Positions 42,081 through 52,684 of a DNA stretch of 64,000 nucleotides are shown here, in pieces. This stretch comes from Polychytrium aggregatum. Its lineage: Eukaryota; Chytridiomycota; Chytridiomycetes; Polychytriales. The stretch spans positions 351,323 through 415,322 of the forward strand of contig NW_026516242.1 in NCBI RefSeq assembly GCF_025602895.1. The letters are read 5' to 3'. The notes under the pieces are model-generated. The model was not told the DNA's origin. It made no database searches and saw nothing but the letters and a program-made list of their open reading frames with translations. A program made the translations under genes and the position numbers. Numbering within the stretch: the stretch's first letter is position 1; every line of letters begins with the position of its first letter.

Positions 42081-45000
42081 AGCCGTCCCCCCTTCCTCCA
42101 GAAGCAAGCGTCGATGGTAAGGAGCATGAGGTAAGTGTCGAGCGCATGGCTATGTGTGGAATGATCAATGTAGTCGGTGGTGGATCGCACTCTGTCAAAC
42201 CCGCCTCTTCTAAGGGCACATCTGGCTCCCAGATGTCTTTGACAGAGCTCCCGATCTCCACACCACCTGCGAACTTGGTCATCTGCTCGAACCATGCTGC
42301 CGACACTGATCTCTGCTCCGAGCCTTCTTCGTGCGTTTCTTCGATTTCTTCTTCTTCTCCCGTTTTTTCCGCTTCTCTTGTTCTCCCTTCTGGTCGCTCC
42401 CTCTCTTGCCAACTTCTCGTCGATTCTGGTGCCTCCGGCAACTTCATCGACGAGAGCTTTGTTGACCGCTTCTCGGTCCCCCTCGTTTCCAAATCCACTC
42501 CCCTCCCTGTCCAAGGTGTCGATGGCCAGCCACTTTCTTCCGGCCCCATCACTTTTGAGACGGAACCCCTCAAGATTGTTCTTGGGGACTACACTCAACA
42601 CCTTTCCTTTGATGTCATTAAGTCTCCCCACCAACCTGTTATCCTTGGCTATCCCTGGCTGCAGTCCATCGAACCCAGGTTCCACTGGGCTCGTGGACTC
42701 CTTTGCCTTCCCCGTCCTGCAAACCACATCCTCAAGGTTGTGGATGCCTCTTCCCTCCCTTCCGTTTCTTCCGTTTCTCCTTCTCCCCTTCCTCTTGTTG
42801 GCGACACACCCAATGTTTTCCCTCGTGCCTCTACCGACACCACTGTGGTGCTCGCTTCTTCGCCTCGCACCGTTTGTACTCGCGAAGATGATCAGAATAA
42901 AGTGATCGCTCAACGTTATTCTGATTGTGTTCCGAGTGAGGTGCCCTGTTCCTGTGCTGCTCGTCCTGGTCCCTCCGGTCTCGTCTCCGTCCGTCCTGGT
43001 CTCCCCGGTCCCGTTGCTCCCAGCCCCGCTCCTGTCCGTGTCCAAGCGATCAGGTACAAGTCGTTGGAGCAGTCCGTCCTCGACACACAGTCTAGCCCCG
43101 ACCCCCTGACTGTGTTCCAAGTCCTCGTCCTTCCTGCCACCGATCCGGATCCGACGCCCCTCTCGACGTCGATCCCCGAGGAGTACAAGTCGTTTGGCTC
43201 AGTCTTCTCGAAGCAGGAAGCCGATTCGTTGCCCCCGCACCGGACGTACGACTGCCCGATCGACCTGGAGCCCGGCAAGACCCCCAAGTTCGGACCGCTC
43301 TACTCCCTGTCAGAGCCCGAACTCAAGGCCCTTCGTGAATACCTCGACGACAACCTCGTCAAAGGGTTCATCCGTCCTTCGTCCTCTCCCGCCGGTTCTC
43401 CGATCCTTTTCGTCAAGAAGAAGGACGGCTCTCTGCGTCTCTGCGTGGACTATCGCGCATTGAACACGATCACGGTCAAGAATCGTTACCCCTTACCGTT
43501 GATCAATGAGATGCTGGACCGAGTCCGGGACGCGAAGGTGTTCACGAAGCTGGACCTCCGCGGGGCCTACAACCTGCTGCGTATCCGCGCAGGCGACGAG
43601 TGGAAGACGGCCTTTCGCACTCGTTACGGCCAGTTCGAGTACTTGGTGATGCCCTTTGGACTCACCAATGCTCCGGCCACCTTCCAGCACTTCATCAACG
43701 ATGTCCTTCGTGATGAACTGGACAACTTTGCGATTGCCTACCTTGACGACATTTTGATTTACAGCGCTGACCCCACTCAGCATGCAAATCACGTCAAGCA
43801 GGTCCTGGCCAAGCTCCAGGCTGCAAAGTTGTACTGCAAGCTGGAGAAGTGCGAGTTCTCCAAGGACAAGGTCTCATTCCTCGGCTACGTCATCTCGCCC
43901 AAGGGTATCGAGATGGAACGAGCAAAGCTCTCCGCCATTGTCGACTGGCCCGTCCCCCGCAATGTCTCCGACCTTCGCTCCTTCATTGGGTTCTCGAACT
44001 TTTACCGTCGCTTCATTGACGGATATGCCAAGATCGCCGGTCCGCTCACGCTCCTGTTCAAGAAGTCCCAGGTCTTCCGCTGGTCCCCCGACGCCCACAA
44101 GGCTTTCCAGTCCCTCAAGGAAGCCTTCGTCTCCGAGCCCGTCCTTGCGCACCCCGACCCATCCAAGCCCTTTGTCGTGGAGTCTGATGCCTCAGACTTT
44201 GCGATCGGATGCGTCCTGTCCCAGCGCGGCTCCGATGGCCACCTGCACCCGTGCTCCTTCCACTCCCGCACGCTCATGGATGCTGAACGCAACTACAGCA
44301 TCTATGAGAAGGAGCTCTTGGCCATCAAGGAGGCTTTCGAGGTCTGGCGACACTACCTCGAAGGTGCCCAACACCCAGTCCAAGTCCTTACCGACCACAA
44401 GAACTTGGAATACCTGGCGTCGGCCCGCATCCTCAACCAGCGACACGCCCGGTGGTCGCAGTTCCTGTCTCGGTTCGACCTCCGGATCCAGTACCTCCCC
44501 GGTCCAAAGAACGGCAAGGCCGACGCTCTCTCCCGCCGCCCGGACTACGTCCCTCCGTCCGCACCTGTGTCCAAGGAGCCTCCCCCGTTGCTGCCACCTT
44601 CGTCGTTCGCCTGTGCCGTCCGTCGCTCCTCGGATGCAAGTTCCACTCGCCCTGTGGACTTGCTCAAGCTCATTGCCGAGGAGCAACCCAAGGACCCGTC
44701 CCTGGACCAGCTCCGCAACGATCCCAAGTATGTCCTGAAGGATGGTCTCCTCACCTTCATGGACAAGATCGTTGTGCCCGAGTCGTGTCGAGTCCCCGTC
44801 CTCAAGTCATGCCACGATCCTGTCGCTGTTGGACATCCTGGCATTCGGCGGACTCGGGCACTGATCTCGAGGCAGTTCTGGTGGCCCTCAATCCGCAAGG
44901 ATGTCCAGGCTTATGTCTCGACGTGCGACACTTGTGCACGCTCGAAAGTCCCTCGACATAAGCCGTTTGGATACTTGCAGCCCCTCCCGACGGCATCGCG

Positions 45001-46105
45001 ACCCTGGTCTCTGGTGACGATGGACTTTATCACCGACCTCCCCGAGTCCAACGGCAAGACTTGCATCTTTGTCGTCGTCGATAGCCTGACCAAGATGGCC
45101 CACTTCCTTCCCTGTCGGTCCCTCCCAAGTGCCGAGGAAACAGCGTCGCTGTTCCTCGACAACATCTTCCGTCTCCACGGTCTCCCGGACAACATCGTCT
45201 CGGACCGAGGAAGCCAGTTCACCTCGCGGTTCTGGCAGGCCCTGTGCTCAGAACTCGGCATCAAGACCAGTCTGTCCACGGCGTTCCACCCCCAAACCGA
45301 TGGACAGACTGAGCGGGTCAACCAAGTCATCAACCAGCATCTCCGCTGCTACACCTCGTACCAGCAGGATGACTGGGCGATGCTGCTCCCGCTCGCCGAG
45401 TTCTCATACAACAACCTCGAGCACACCTCGACCAAGGCCTCCCCGTTCCTGGCGACTTACGGCTTCAACCCTCGATTCGAGTCTCCGGTCCTTCCTTCCA
45501 GCCTCGATGTCCCCTCCGCGACCGACCGAGTCGAACACCTTCAGCACAACTTGGCGTTGCTGAAGGAGAACCTCGAGAAGGCCAAGGCGGACTACAAGCG
45601 CTTTGCGGATGCCCACAAGTCCGACGCTCCCAAGTTCGCTCCTGGCGATCAAGTCTGGGTCCTAACACGCAACATCAAGACCACCCGTCCAAGCAAGAAG
45701 TTGGACTACCAGCGCATCGGACCCTACAAGATCGTCGAAGCCATCGGTTCCCTCGCCTTCCGCCTCGACCTTCCCAAGGATCTCAAGATCCATCCGGTGT
45801 TCCATGTCTCCCTCCTTGAGCCCCACAAGTCGAACACCCTCCCCGGCCGCATCCAAGACCCTCCTCCGCCAGTCCGCGTCGACGACCACTTGGAGTATGA
45901 AGTCCAGGAGATCCTCGACTCCAAGCTGGTCCGCGGTAAGTTGAGCTATTTCGTTGATTGGAAGGGCTACTCGACTGATCATCGCAGCTGGGAGCCCGCC
46001 AACTACGTTAACGCTCCCGACAAGATAGCCGACTTCCACCGCCGGTACCCCGACAAGCCTGGACTTATTGTTCGCAGGAGTGGCCGTAGTTTGGGGAGGG
46101 GATGA
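42038..46105 (+). CDS. pol: Pol of element C (PR-RT-RH-IN-chromodomain)
   Basis: -1 frame from the heptamer; open without break to TGA at 46103-46105 (the first ATG in frame is at 42146). Domains in order: aspartic protease (LVDSGASGNFIDESF); RT ([46 protein letters not shown] at 43739-43750); RNase H (VESDASDFAIG, YSIYEKELLAI, TDHKNLEYL); integrase zinc region (H..H..C..C around 44810-44940) and DDE core (MDFITDLP, SDRGSQFTSRFW, HPQTDGQTERVN); then a GPY-type IGPYKIV module and a chromodomain (YEVQEILDSK ... FVDWKGYS ... SWEPANYV). Confidence 0.96.
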   Translation, partial: GKRPGPDLSGGLDLEPSPLPPEASVDGKEHEVSVERMAMCGMINVVGGGSHSVKPASSKGTSGSQMSLTELPISTPPANLVICSNHAADTDLCSEPSSCVSSISSSSPVFSASLVLPSGRSLSCQLLVDSGASGNFIDESFVDRFSVPLVSKSTPLPVQGVDGQPLSSGPITFETEPLKIVLGDYTQHLSFDVIKSPHQPVILGYPWLQSIEPRFHWARGLLCLPRPANHILKVVDASSLPSVSSVSPSPLPLVGDTPNVFPRASTDTTVVLASSPRTVCTREDDQNKVIAQRYSDCVPSEVPCSCAARPGPSGLVSVRPGLPGPVAPSPAPVRVQAIRYKSLEQSVLDTQSSPDPLTVFQVLVLPATDPDPTPLSTSIPEEYKSFGSVFSKQEADSLPPHRTYDCPIDLEPGKTPKFGPLYSLSEPELKALREYLDDNLVKGFIRPSSSPAGSPILFVKKKDGSLRLCVDYRALNTITVKNRYPLPLINEMLDRVRDAKVFTKLDLRGAYNLLRIRAGDEWKTAFRTRYGQFEYLVMPFGLTNAPATFQHFINDVLRDELDNFAIAYLDDILIYSADPTQHANHVKQVLAKLQAAKLYCKLEKCEFSKDKVSFLGYVISPKGIEMERAKLSAIVDWPVPRNVSDLRSFIGFSNFYRRFIDGYAKIAGPLTLLFKKSQVFRWSPDAHKAFQSLKEAFVSEPVLAHPDPSKPFVVESDASDFAIGCVLSQRGSDGHLHPCSFHSRTLMDAERNYSIYEKELLAIKEAFEVWRHYLEGAQHPVQVLTDHKNLEYLASARILNQRHARWSQFLSRFDLRIQYLPGPKNGKADALSRRPDYVPPSAPVSKEPPPLLPPSSFACAVRRSSDASSTRPVDLLKLIAEEQPKDPSLDQLRNDPKYVLKDGLLTFMDKIVVPESCRVPVLKSCHDPVAVGHPGIRRTRALISRQFWWPSIRKDVQAYVSTCDTCARSKVPRHKPFGYLQPLPTASRPWSLVTMDFITDLPESNGKTCIFVVVDSLTKMAHFLPCRSLPSAEETASLFLDNIFRLHGLPDNIVSDRGSQFTSRFWQALCSELGIKTSLSTAFHPQTDGQTERVNQVINQHLRCYTSYQQDDWAMLLPLAEFSYNNLEHTSTKASPFLATYGFNPRFESPVLPSSLDVPSATDRVEHLQHNLALLKENLEKAKADYKRFADAHKSDAPKFAPGDQVWVLTRNIKTTRPSKKLDYQRIGPYKIVEAIGSLAFRLDLPKDLKIHPVFHVSLLEPHKSNTLPGRIQDPPPPVRVDDHLEYEVQEILDSKLVRGKLSYFVDWKGYSTDHRSWEPANYVNAPDKIADFHRRYPDKPGLIVRRSGRSLGRG

Positions 46106-46490
46106 TGTGATGATCATGCACGTTGGGAACACGTGTGGACTGCTGCGCGTGATGCACCGTGAGTCATGTTTGTTTGTCTTGGCGTGTATTCCCTGATTGG
46201 CTGGCGCCGATGACTCTTACTTCGCCTCCGACTGCGCTGTGCTTCGCCCCTCTCTCTAGCAGCTCCGCCTCCCTCGCACCCCCATCTCGTCCCTCGTTTG
46301 TCGCTCCACCCCTCTCGCCCACTTTCGCCCTTCGGTTTCCCTCTTGGCTATAAAGCCCCTCCTTTCTTGCACCCATTTTGTATCTGCAGTTCGAACAACA
46401 CTTGTTGTTATCTGATAAGTCGTAATATAGCTTATCGTTGTTCGCCAAGCACCTGGTCGTCCAGTGTCGTTGCTTGTCGTGGTCCTCACA
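46106..46490 (+). repeat. 3' LTR of element C
   Basis: 385 bp, starting at the base after the pol stop codon. Followed by TSD TCTCC. Confidence 0.95.
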
Positions 46491-46495
46491 TCTCC

Positions 46496-49400
46496 CTCCT
46501 TCTGTTGATTCCGACCCCTCTCCATGCACTACTTCTCTTTCGTCTTGCTCCACTTCCTCCAATGTCACTCCCCTTCTTGATGATTCCACTCCTTTGATTG
46601 ATCTAAGCTCCTCTCCTACGCTCCCACCTTCGTCTTCCCCTTCTTGTCTTGTTCCTCCCGAACCCCTTCGCTCTTCCCAAACCCCTTCTTCTGTTGTCAG
46701 TTCTCTTTCCCTCCTTGATGTACCTCCTCCTGTTGTTTGTTCTTCGGACATTGTTCAGAATAAAGTAACCGTCGAACATTATTCTGACCTTGTCCACGCC
46801 CCTCCTCTCAGCTCGGACGCTCCTCTCCGCGTCTGCAGCATTGATTACCGCTCGATGCGCGAGTCTTTGGATGCATGCAGGCATGGAACGCAACCCCTGA
46901 CCATCTTTCAGGTCCATGTCCTGCCCACTGACGAGCCGAGCACTGCGACTGTCGAAGTGCCTGCGGAGTACAAGGACTTCCTGTCTGTTTTCTCTAAACA
47001 GGAAGCTGACTCCTTGCCTCCGCATCGCCCTTATGACTGCCCCATTGACTTGGAGCCGGGCAAGTCGCCAAAGTTCGGGCCTCTGTACTCACTGTCCGAG
47101 CCCGAACTTCACGCTCTGCGTGACTATCTCGACGAGAATCTTGCCAAGGGATTCGTTCGTCCTTCGTCGTCCCCAGCAGGCTCACCAATCCTCTTCGTCA
47201 AGAAGAAGGACGGCTCACTTCGTCTTTGCGTTGACTACCGCGCACTGAACGGTATCACGGTAAAGAACCGTTACCCTTTACCGCTGATCGGCGAGCTGCT
47301 GGACCGACTTCGAGGCGCGAAGGTGTTCACTAAGCTGGACCTTCGTGGAGCCTACAATCTGCTGCGCATCCGCTCCGGGGACGAGTGGAAGACAGCTTTC
47401 CGTACTCGATATGGGCACTTCGAGTACTTGGTGATGCCCTTTGGGCTCACCAACGCGCCAGCGACGTTCCAGCACTTCATCAACGACGTCCTGCGCACCG
47501 AGTTGGACCAGTTCGCAATTGCGTATCTTGACGATATCTTGATCTACAGTGCTGATCCGTCGCAGCATGTAGAGCACGTCAAGCAGGTCCTCTCGAAGCT
47601 CCGAGCTGCAAAGCTGTATTGCAAGCTGGAGAAGTGCGAGTTCTCCAAAACCTCGGTCTCGTTCCTTGGTTTCATGGTCTCGCCCGAGGGCATCGGTATG
47701 GAGCGATCCAAGCTCTCTGCGATCTTGGATTGGCCCATACCGCGCAACATCTCGGATCTTCGATCCTTTGTCGGGTTTGCGAACTTCTATCGACGCTTCA
47801 TCGATGGATACGCAAAGATCGCGGGGCCCATGACTCGGCTCTTCCGGAAGACGCATGGCTTCCAGTGGTCCCGCGAAGCCGATAAAGCATTCAGATCCTT
47901 GAAGGATGCCTTCGTTTCGGAGCCCGTTCTGGTGCATCCGGACCCATCCAAGCCGTTCGTCGTAGAGTCAGATGCGTCGGACTTTGCGCTTGGATGCGTG
48001 CTCTCCCAGCGGGGTGCTGATGATCGCCTTCATCCTTGCTCGTTCCATTCGCGGACACTCTCGAATGCTGAACGTAACTACAGCATATACGAGAAAGAGC
48101 TGTTGGCGATCAAGGAGGCTTTCGAGGCGTGGCGACACTACCTCGAAGGCGCCCAGCATCCCGTTGCCGTTCTGACCGATCACAAGAACTTGGAGTACCT
48201 GGCAACGGCTCGCATCCTAAACCAGCGTCATGCACGGTGGTCCCAGTTCTTGTCTCGGTTCGACATCCGCATCCAGTACCGTCCTGGTGCGAGGAACGGC
48301 AAGGCCGATGCCCTGTCTCGTCGCTCGGACTACATCCCTTCGTCGGCCTCCGTGTCGAGGGATCCGCCTCTGCTTCTCGATCCTGCCGCGGTGATACGCG
48401 TGCTCCGAAGCAGAGACGCCCGCTCTTCGGTTGCAAGTCGCAGTGACCCTGTGGATTTGCTGCAGCTCATAGCCGAAGAGCAGGCTCGGGATCCCGGTCT
48501 AGACAAATACCGTCGTGACCCGAAGTTCGTCTGGAATGGCCAGTACCTCACCTTCCAGAACAGGATTGTGGTCCCAGAGTCGTGCCGAGTTCCGGCGCTC
48601 AAGTCGTGCCATGACCCAGTCGCTGTGGGTCATCCAGGCATCCGACGGACTCTGGCTCTGGTATCGCGACAGTTTTGGTGGCAAACCTATCGGAAAGATG
48701 TCAAAGAGTACGTCTCGACGTGCGACACCTGTGCACGCTCGAAAGCTCCGCGACACAAGCCGTTTGGGTTCCTGTTGCCACTCCAGACAGCCGATCGACC
48801 CTGGGGGACACTGACCATGGACTTTATCACTGATCTGCCAAAGTCCAAGGGTCACACCTGCATCTTTGTGGTGGTATGCAGCCTCACAAAGATGGCACAC
48901 TTTATGTCCTGGCGTTCACTGCCGTCGGCGGAGGAGACTGCGTCACTGTTCCTCGACAATGTCTTTCGTCTCCATGGCCTCCCCGACACAGTGGTTTCAG
49001 ACCGAGGAAGTCAGTTCACCTCTCGGTTCTGGAAGGCACTCTGCACGCAGCTCGGGATCCAAACCAGTCTGTCCACGGCCTTCCATCCCCAGACCGATGG
49101 ACAGACTGAGAGGGTCAACCAGGTCATCAACCAATACCTGCGCTGTTACACGTCGTATCAGCAAGATGACTGGGCCGAGCTGCTGCCGTTGGCCGAGTTC
49201 TCTTACAATAACCTCGAGAACTCGTCAACACATGCCTCGCCATTCTTGGCAACCTATGGGTTCCACCCAAGGTTCGAAGTCCCCGTTGTCGCTGGCGGCC
49301 CTGATGTTCCCTCTGCCACGGAGAGGGTTGAACATCTCCAGCGGAACCTGGCACTGTTGAAGGAGAATCTTGAGAAGGCAAAGTCTGACTACAAGCACTT

Positions 49401-49908
49401 CTCAGATCTCCGGAGGTCCCAGGCTCCCGACTTGCGTCCGGGCGATCAAGTCTGGGTGCTGACTCGTAACATCAGCACCACTCGCCCAAGCAAGAAGCTG
49501 GATTACCAGAGGATTGGACCATTCACCATCCTCGAGGCCGTCGGGACATTGGCTTTCCGCCTGGACTTGCCAAAGGACATAAAGGTGCACCCGGTGTTCC
49601 ATGTGTCTCTTCTTGAGCCCTACAAGAAGAACTCGCTTCCGGGTCGGGTGCAAGCGCCGCCCCCTGCGGTGGTCATCGATGGGAACTTGGAGTGGGAGGT
49701 CGAAGAGATCTTAGACTCCAAGTTCGTGCGCGGAAAGCTGCACTATCTCATCGATTGGAAAGGCTACCCGGTCACCGATCGAAGTTGGGAGCCCGCCGAC
49801 ATTGTCTTTGCCCCAACGGTGGCCGCGGAGTACCACCGACGCTACCCAGACAAGCCTGGCCCCAGGAGAACTCAAGATGGAACACGCCGTAGTTTAAGGA
49901 GGAGATAG
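46496..49908 (+). CDS. pol: Pol of element B, C-terminal part (RT-RH-IN-chromodomain)
   Basis: Continues the frame broken at 40574. After a Ser/Pro-rich linker come RT ([28 protein letters not shown] at 47524-47535), RNase H (VESDASDFALG, YSIYEKELLAI), integrase (HHCC region, MDFITDLPKSKG, SDRGSQFTSRFW, HPQTDGQTERVN), an IGPFTIL module and a chromodomain (WEVEEILDSK ... LIDWKGYP ... SWEPADIV). It is closely related to C throughout. Stop TAG abuts the 3' LTR. Confidence 0.93.
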
Positions 49909-50327
49909 TGTGATGACCAGCATCACAACGGACCAATGAGATTGTCCCGCATGCTCTCGCCCTCCGCACCAATCATGAGTCCCCACGTGTTTGTTTGCCC
50001 CCATGCATGAGCACGCGCCGTTGCCACCCGCGTCTACTGGTTTCCTGCCTCCCCCACCGCTCGGCACATGTCCCCGGGCTGTGCCAAGCCTCTCTCGCTT
50101 GCACACCAGCCACTCTCGCACCCCCTTCTCGCTTCTCTGTGATGCTCCACCCTTCTCGCCCACTTTTGCCCCTCGACCTTCTCCCGGTCTATAAATAGCC
50201 CTGCATGTCTGAGCCTATGTTGAACACCAGTTCGAACAAAACTTGTTCTTTGGTGTTCGGGGCTAAAAGCTAATAAAGCTCATACCAAGCACTTGGTCTT
50301 CGTCCTTGCGCTTGTTCACTCCTTACA
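49909..50327 (+). repeat. 3' LTR of element B
   Basis: 419 bp, begins right after the pol stop. Followed by TSD GCCCC and the rest of A2 pol. Confidence 0.95.
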
Positions 50328-50332
50328 GCCCC

Positions 50333-52366
50333 TTCGTGTGGGACCACCCACAACGCCAAGCGTTCGAGACCCTCAAGCACGCCTTGACGAACGCTCCTGT
50401 CCTCGCTGTGTTCGACCCGAACACGGATGTCTCCGTGCACACCGACGCCTCCGACTTTGCGGTGGGAGCTGTTTTGATGCAGGAGGGAAGGCCCGTTGCC
50501 TTCGAGTCGCGCAAACTGTCCCAACACGAGATCAACTATCCCGTGCACGAGAAGGAGCAGCTTGCGATCATCTACGCGCTGCAGAAGTTCCGAGTGTACC
50601 TCCACGGTACCGCCAAGCCCTTCAAGATTGTGACGGACCACCAGTCACTGCGTTACCTCGACACCAAGAAGAACCTGAGCCGACGCCAAGCGCGATGGAT
50701 GGAGTTCCTCGCCGAGTACAACTACGAGGTTGTATACCAGAAAGGCAAACTCAATGTGGTGCCTGACGCACTGTCCCGACGCCCCGACTACCAATTGGCG
50801 TCACTGTACGAGTCGACTGTCAGTGTCGACAACACGATGCTGGATGTTGTCCGAGACAACATCGCCAACGACAAACAGTTCGGAGAACTGTTCCGAAAGG
50901 TGTCTAAGCTCCCCAAGGACGACGAATCATCCGAGTACACAGTGCGTGATGGCCTGCTCCTCCTGAAGAAGGACAGCCGTGTCTGTGTGCCGGACATTCC
51001 GTCGTTGAAGACCAAGTTGCTCCAAGAGGTCCACGACTCGCCCCTCGCTGGACACTTTGGAGTCGAGAAGACATACGACCGACTGGCCAAAGTCGCATAC
51101 TGGCCTGGAATGAAGCGCACCGTCGAGAAGTACATCGAGTCCTGCCATACCTGCAAGATGGTCAAGTCACGCACGACCCGAGAGCAAGGATTGCTGCAAC
51201 CCCTGCCTGTTCCCGACCGCCCCTGGACCAGCATGTCCATGGATCTCATCACGCATCTACCGACGACCAAGTTGGACCACGATGCAATCGCTGTCTTTGT
51301 CGACAGGTTCAGCAAGATGGCACACTTTGTGCCGTGCCAGACGACATGCTCCGCGCCTGACCTTGCACTGCTGTTCTTCAAGCATGTGTTCAAGCACCAC
51401 GGCCTCCCAAAGTCCATCGTCAGTGATCGAGACCCCCGATTCACCTCCTTGTTTTGGACAAGTCTGTTCGACCATCTCGGCACCAAGCTGAACATGTCAA
51501 CCTCGCACCACCAACAAACGGATGGACAGTCCGAGCGGACGATCCGCACCCTCGAGCAATACCTGAGGACATACGCCTCGACCAGCCAAGACGACTGGGA
51601 CATACAGCTGAGTCATGCAGAGTTTGCATACAACACCGCCAAGTCGAGCACAACTGGCTTGAGCCCCTTTGAGGCGCTCTACGGATTCCAGCCTGATGTT
51701 CCCACCTCCTTGACACTGACCGAGTCCACGGCTGGATTGCCTCCCAAACCAAGTGCCTTTGTCAAAGATCATCAAGTCCGACACAAGATGATCGCCGACG
51801 CGCTCACGGATGCGCAACAAGTGATGGCGAAGTACTACGACCGCCGACACCAGGATGTCTCCTTTGAAGTTGGAGACCTTGTCTACCTGGACGCCGACAA
51901 CATCAAGGTCCCCGAAGCCCAGTCAAAGAAGTTGTTGCCCAAGTACCGAGGACCGTTCAAGATAGCGGCCCGACCCAGTCCCCTCAACTACCTGTTGGAC
52001 TTGCCACCTGGAAGCAAGCTCCATCCTGTCTTCCATGTGTCCAAGCTGCGTCGCCACACGACCCGCAGTCCAGCACAGTTCCCCGACGCCGACGAAGGTG
52101 TCCCGGACGACGCACCACTGGAAGACGACCTCGGACAATACTATACTCAAGAATATGAAGTCGAAAGGATCGTGAGGCACAAGAAAGTGGCTGATGGGTC
52201 ACTTCGGTTTTATGTCAAGTGGGTTGGTTACCCACACTCGGGCAACACATGGCAAACACTGGAGGACTTGTCCCATGCACCCGAGGAGCTGAGTAAATAC
52301 GGTAAACACCTCGAGGAGCCCCAAATAAAGAGCACACGCAGGGCTCCTCGCAGGAAGCCTTCTTAA
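50333..52366 (+). CDS. pol: Pol of A2, C-terminal half (RNase H, integrase, chromodomain)
   Basis: In frame with 38331 once B and one TSD copy are removed. RNase H ([38 protein letters not shown]), integrase zinc region (GHFG ... SCHTCKM), DDE core ([33 protein letters not shown]), a RGPFKI module, and a C-terminal chromodomain (YEVERIVRHKK ... YVKWVGYPHSGNTW). The chromodomain marks A as a chromovirus, distinct from B and C. Confidence 0.95.
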   Translation, partial: FVWDHPQRQAFETLKHALTNAPVLAVFDPNTDVSVHTDASDFAVGAVLMQEGRPVAFESRKLSQHEINYPVHEKEQLAIIYALQKFRVYLHGTAKPFKIVTDHQSLRYLDTKKNLSRRQARWMEFLAEYNYEVVYQKGKLNVVPDALSRRPDYQLASLYESTVSVDNTMLDVVRDNIANDKQFGELFRKVSKLPKDDESSEYTVRDGLLLLKKDSRVCVPDIPSLKTKLLQEVHDSPLAGHFGVEKTYDRLAKVAYWPGMKRTVEKYIESCHTCKMVKSRTTREQGLLQPLPVPDRPWTSMSMDLITHLPTTKLDHDAIAVFVDRFSKMAHFVPCQTTCSAPDLALLFFKHVFKHHGLPKSIVSDRDPRFTSLFWTSLFDHLGTKLNMSTSHHQQTDGQSERTIRTLEQYLRTYASTSQDDWDIQLSHAEFAYNTAKSSTTGLSPFEALYGFQPDVPTSLTLTESTAGLPPKPSAFVKDHQVRHKMIADALTDAQQVMAKYYDRRHQDVSFEVGDLVYLDADNIKVPEAQSKKLLPKYRGPFKIAARPSPLNYLLDLPPGSKLHPVFHVSKLRRHTTRSPAQFPDADEGVPDDAPLEDDLGQYYTQEYEVERIVRHKKVADGSLRFYVKWVGYPHSGNTWQTLEDLSHAPEELSKYGKHLEEPQIKSTRRAPRRKPS

Positions 52367-52375
52367 GTGTGGGAG

Positions 52376-52684
52376 TGTAGGAGATGGTATCTCCGACGCT
52401 GTGCTGCGCGTACTGCGCGTACTGCGCGGCGCAGTGGGTCGTGACCTGTGCTGCGCTTTGCGTTTTCACGCACCGCAGGCAGGCCACCGCAGGGTATACC
52501 TGCGGGTTGCCCCCGTTCCCCCCGTTTGTCTGGAGTTCGGTTTTATCGTGAATAAACGTAAGTGCTCCCCGAGCTCACCCGTCCGCTAGAGTAGCCTAGC
52601 ACCGCCCTGTTCTGCCCCGTCCTGTCTTGTCTTGTACCCCCTCCCTCCCCGTCTTGCCCCAACGTCCCAGTAGTGGACGTTACA
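52376..52684 (+). repeat. LTR, family A (3' LTR of A2)
   Basis: 309 bp. The right flank GCAAT does not match the flank of the array's left LTR (TGACC), so this is not a simple insertion. Confidence 0.95.

Larger units (their letters stand above)
40575..46490 (+). mobile_element. Element C, complete Ty3/gypsy chromovirus
   Basis: Innermost insertion. LTRs 40575-40959 and 46106-46490 (385 bp, no difference noticed), TSD TCTCC (40570-40574 and 46491-46495). gag 41079-42062 and pol (to 46105) are uninterrupted. The polypurine tract GGGGAGGGGATGA lies against the 3' LTR. With intact genes, matching LTRs and all cis signals, it may still be able to move. Confidence 0.96.
38332..50327 (+). mobile_element. 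Element B, Ty3/gypsy chromovirus, interrupted by element C
   Basis: LTRs 38332-38750 and 49909-50327 (419 bp each; I noticed no differences), TSD GCCCC (38327-38331 and 50328-50332). Order: gag 38928-39905, pol 39881-40574 continuing at 46496-49908. A polypurine tract precedes the 3' LTR. The pol frame is continuous across the C insertion, so B was intact when C arrived. It carries self-priming and frameshift signals. Confidence 0.95.
35217..52684 (+). mobile_element. Family A element A2, forward, interrupted by element B
   Basis: LTR 35217-35525 (shared with A1), gag 35648-36469, pol 36448-38331 continuing at 50333-52366, LTR 52376-52684. Element B with its TSD GCCCC is inserted in pol just after the RT connection. 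The two pol halves are in frame across the insertion, so A2 was intact before B arrived. Confidence 0.93.
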
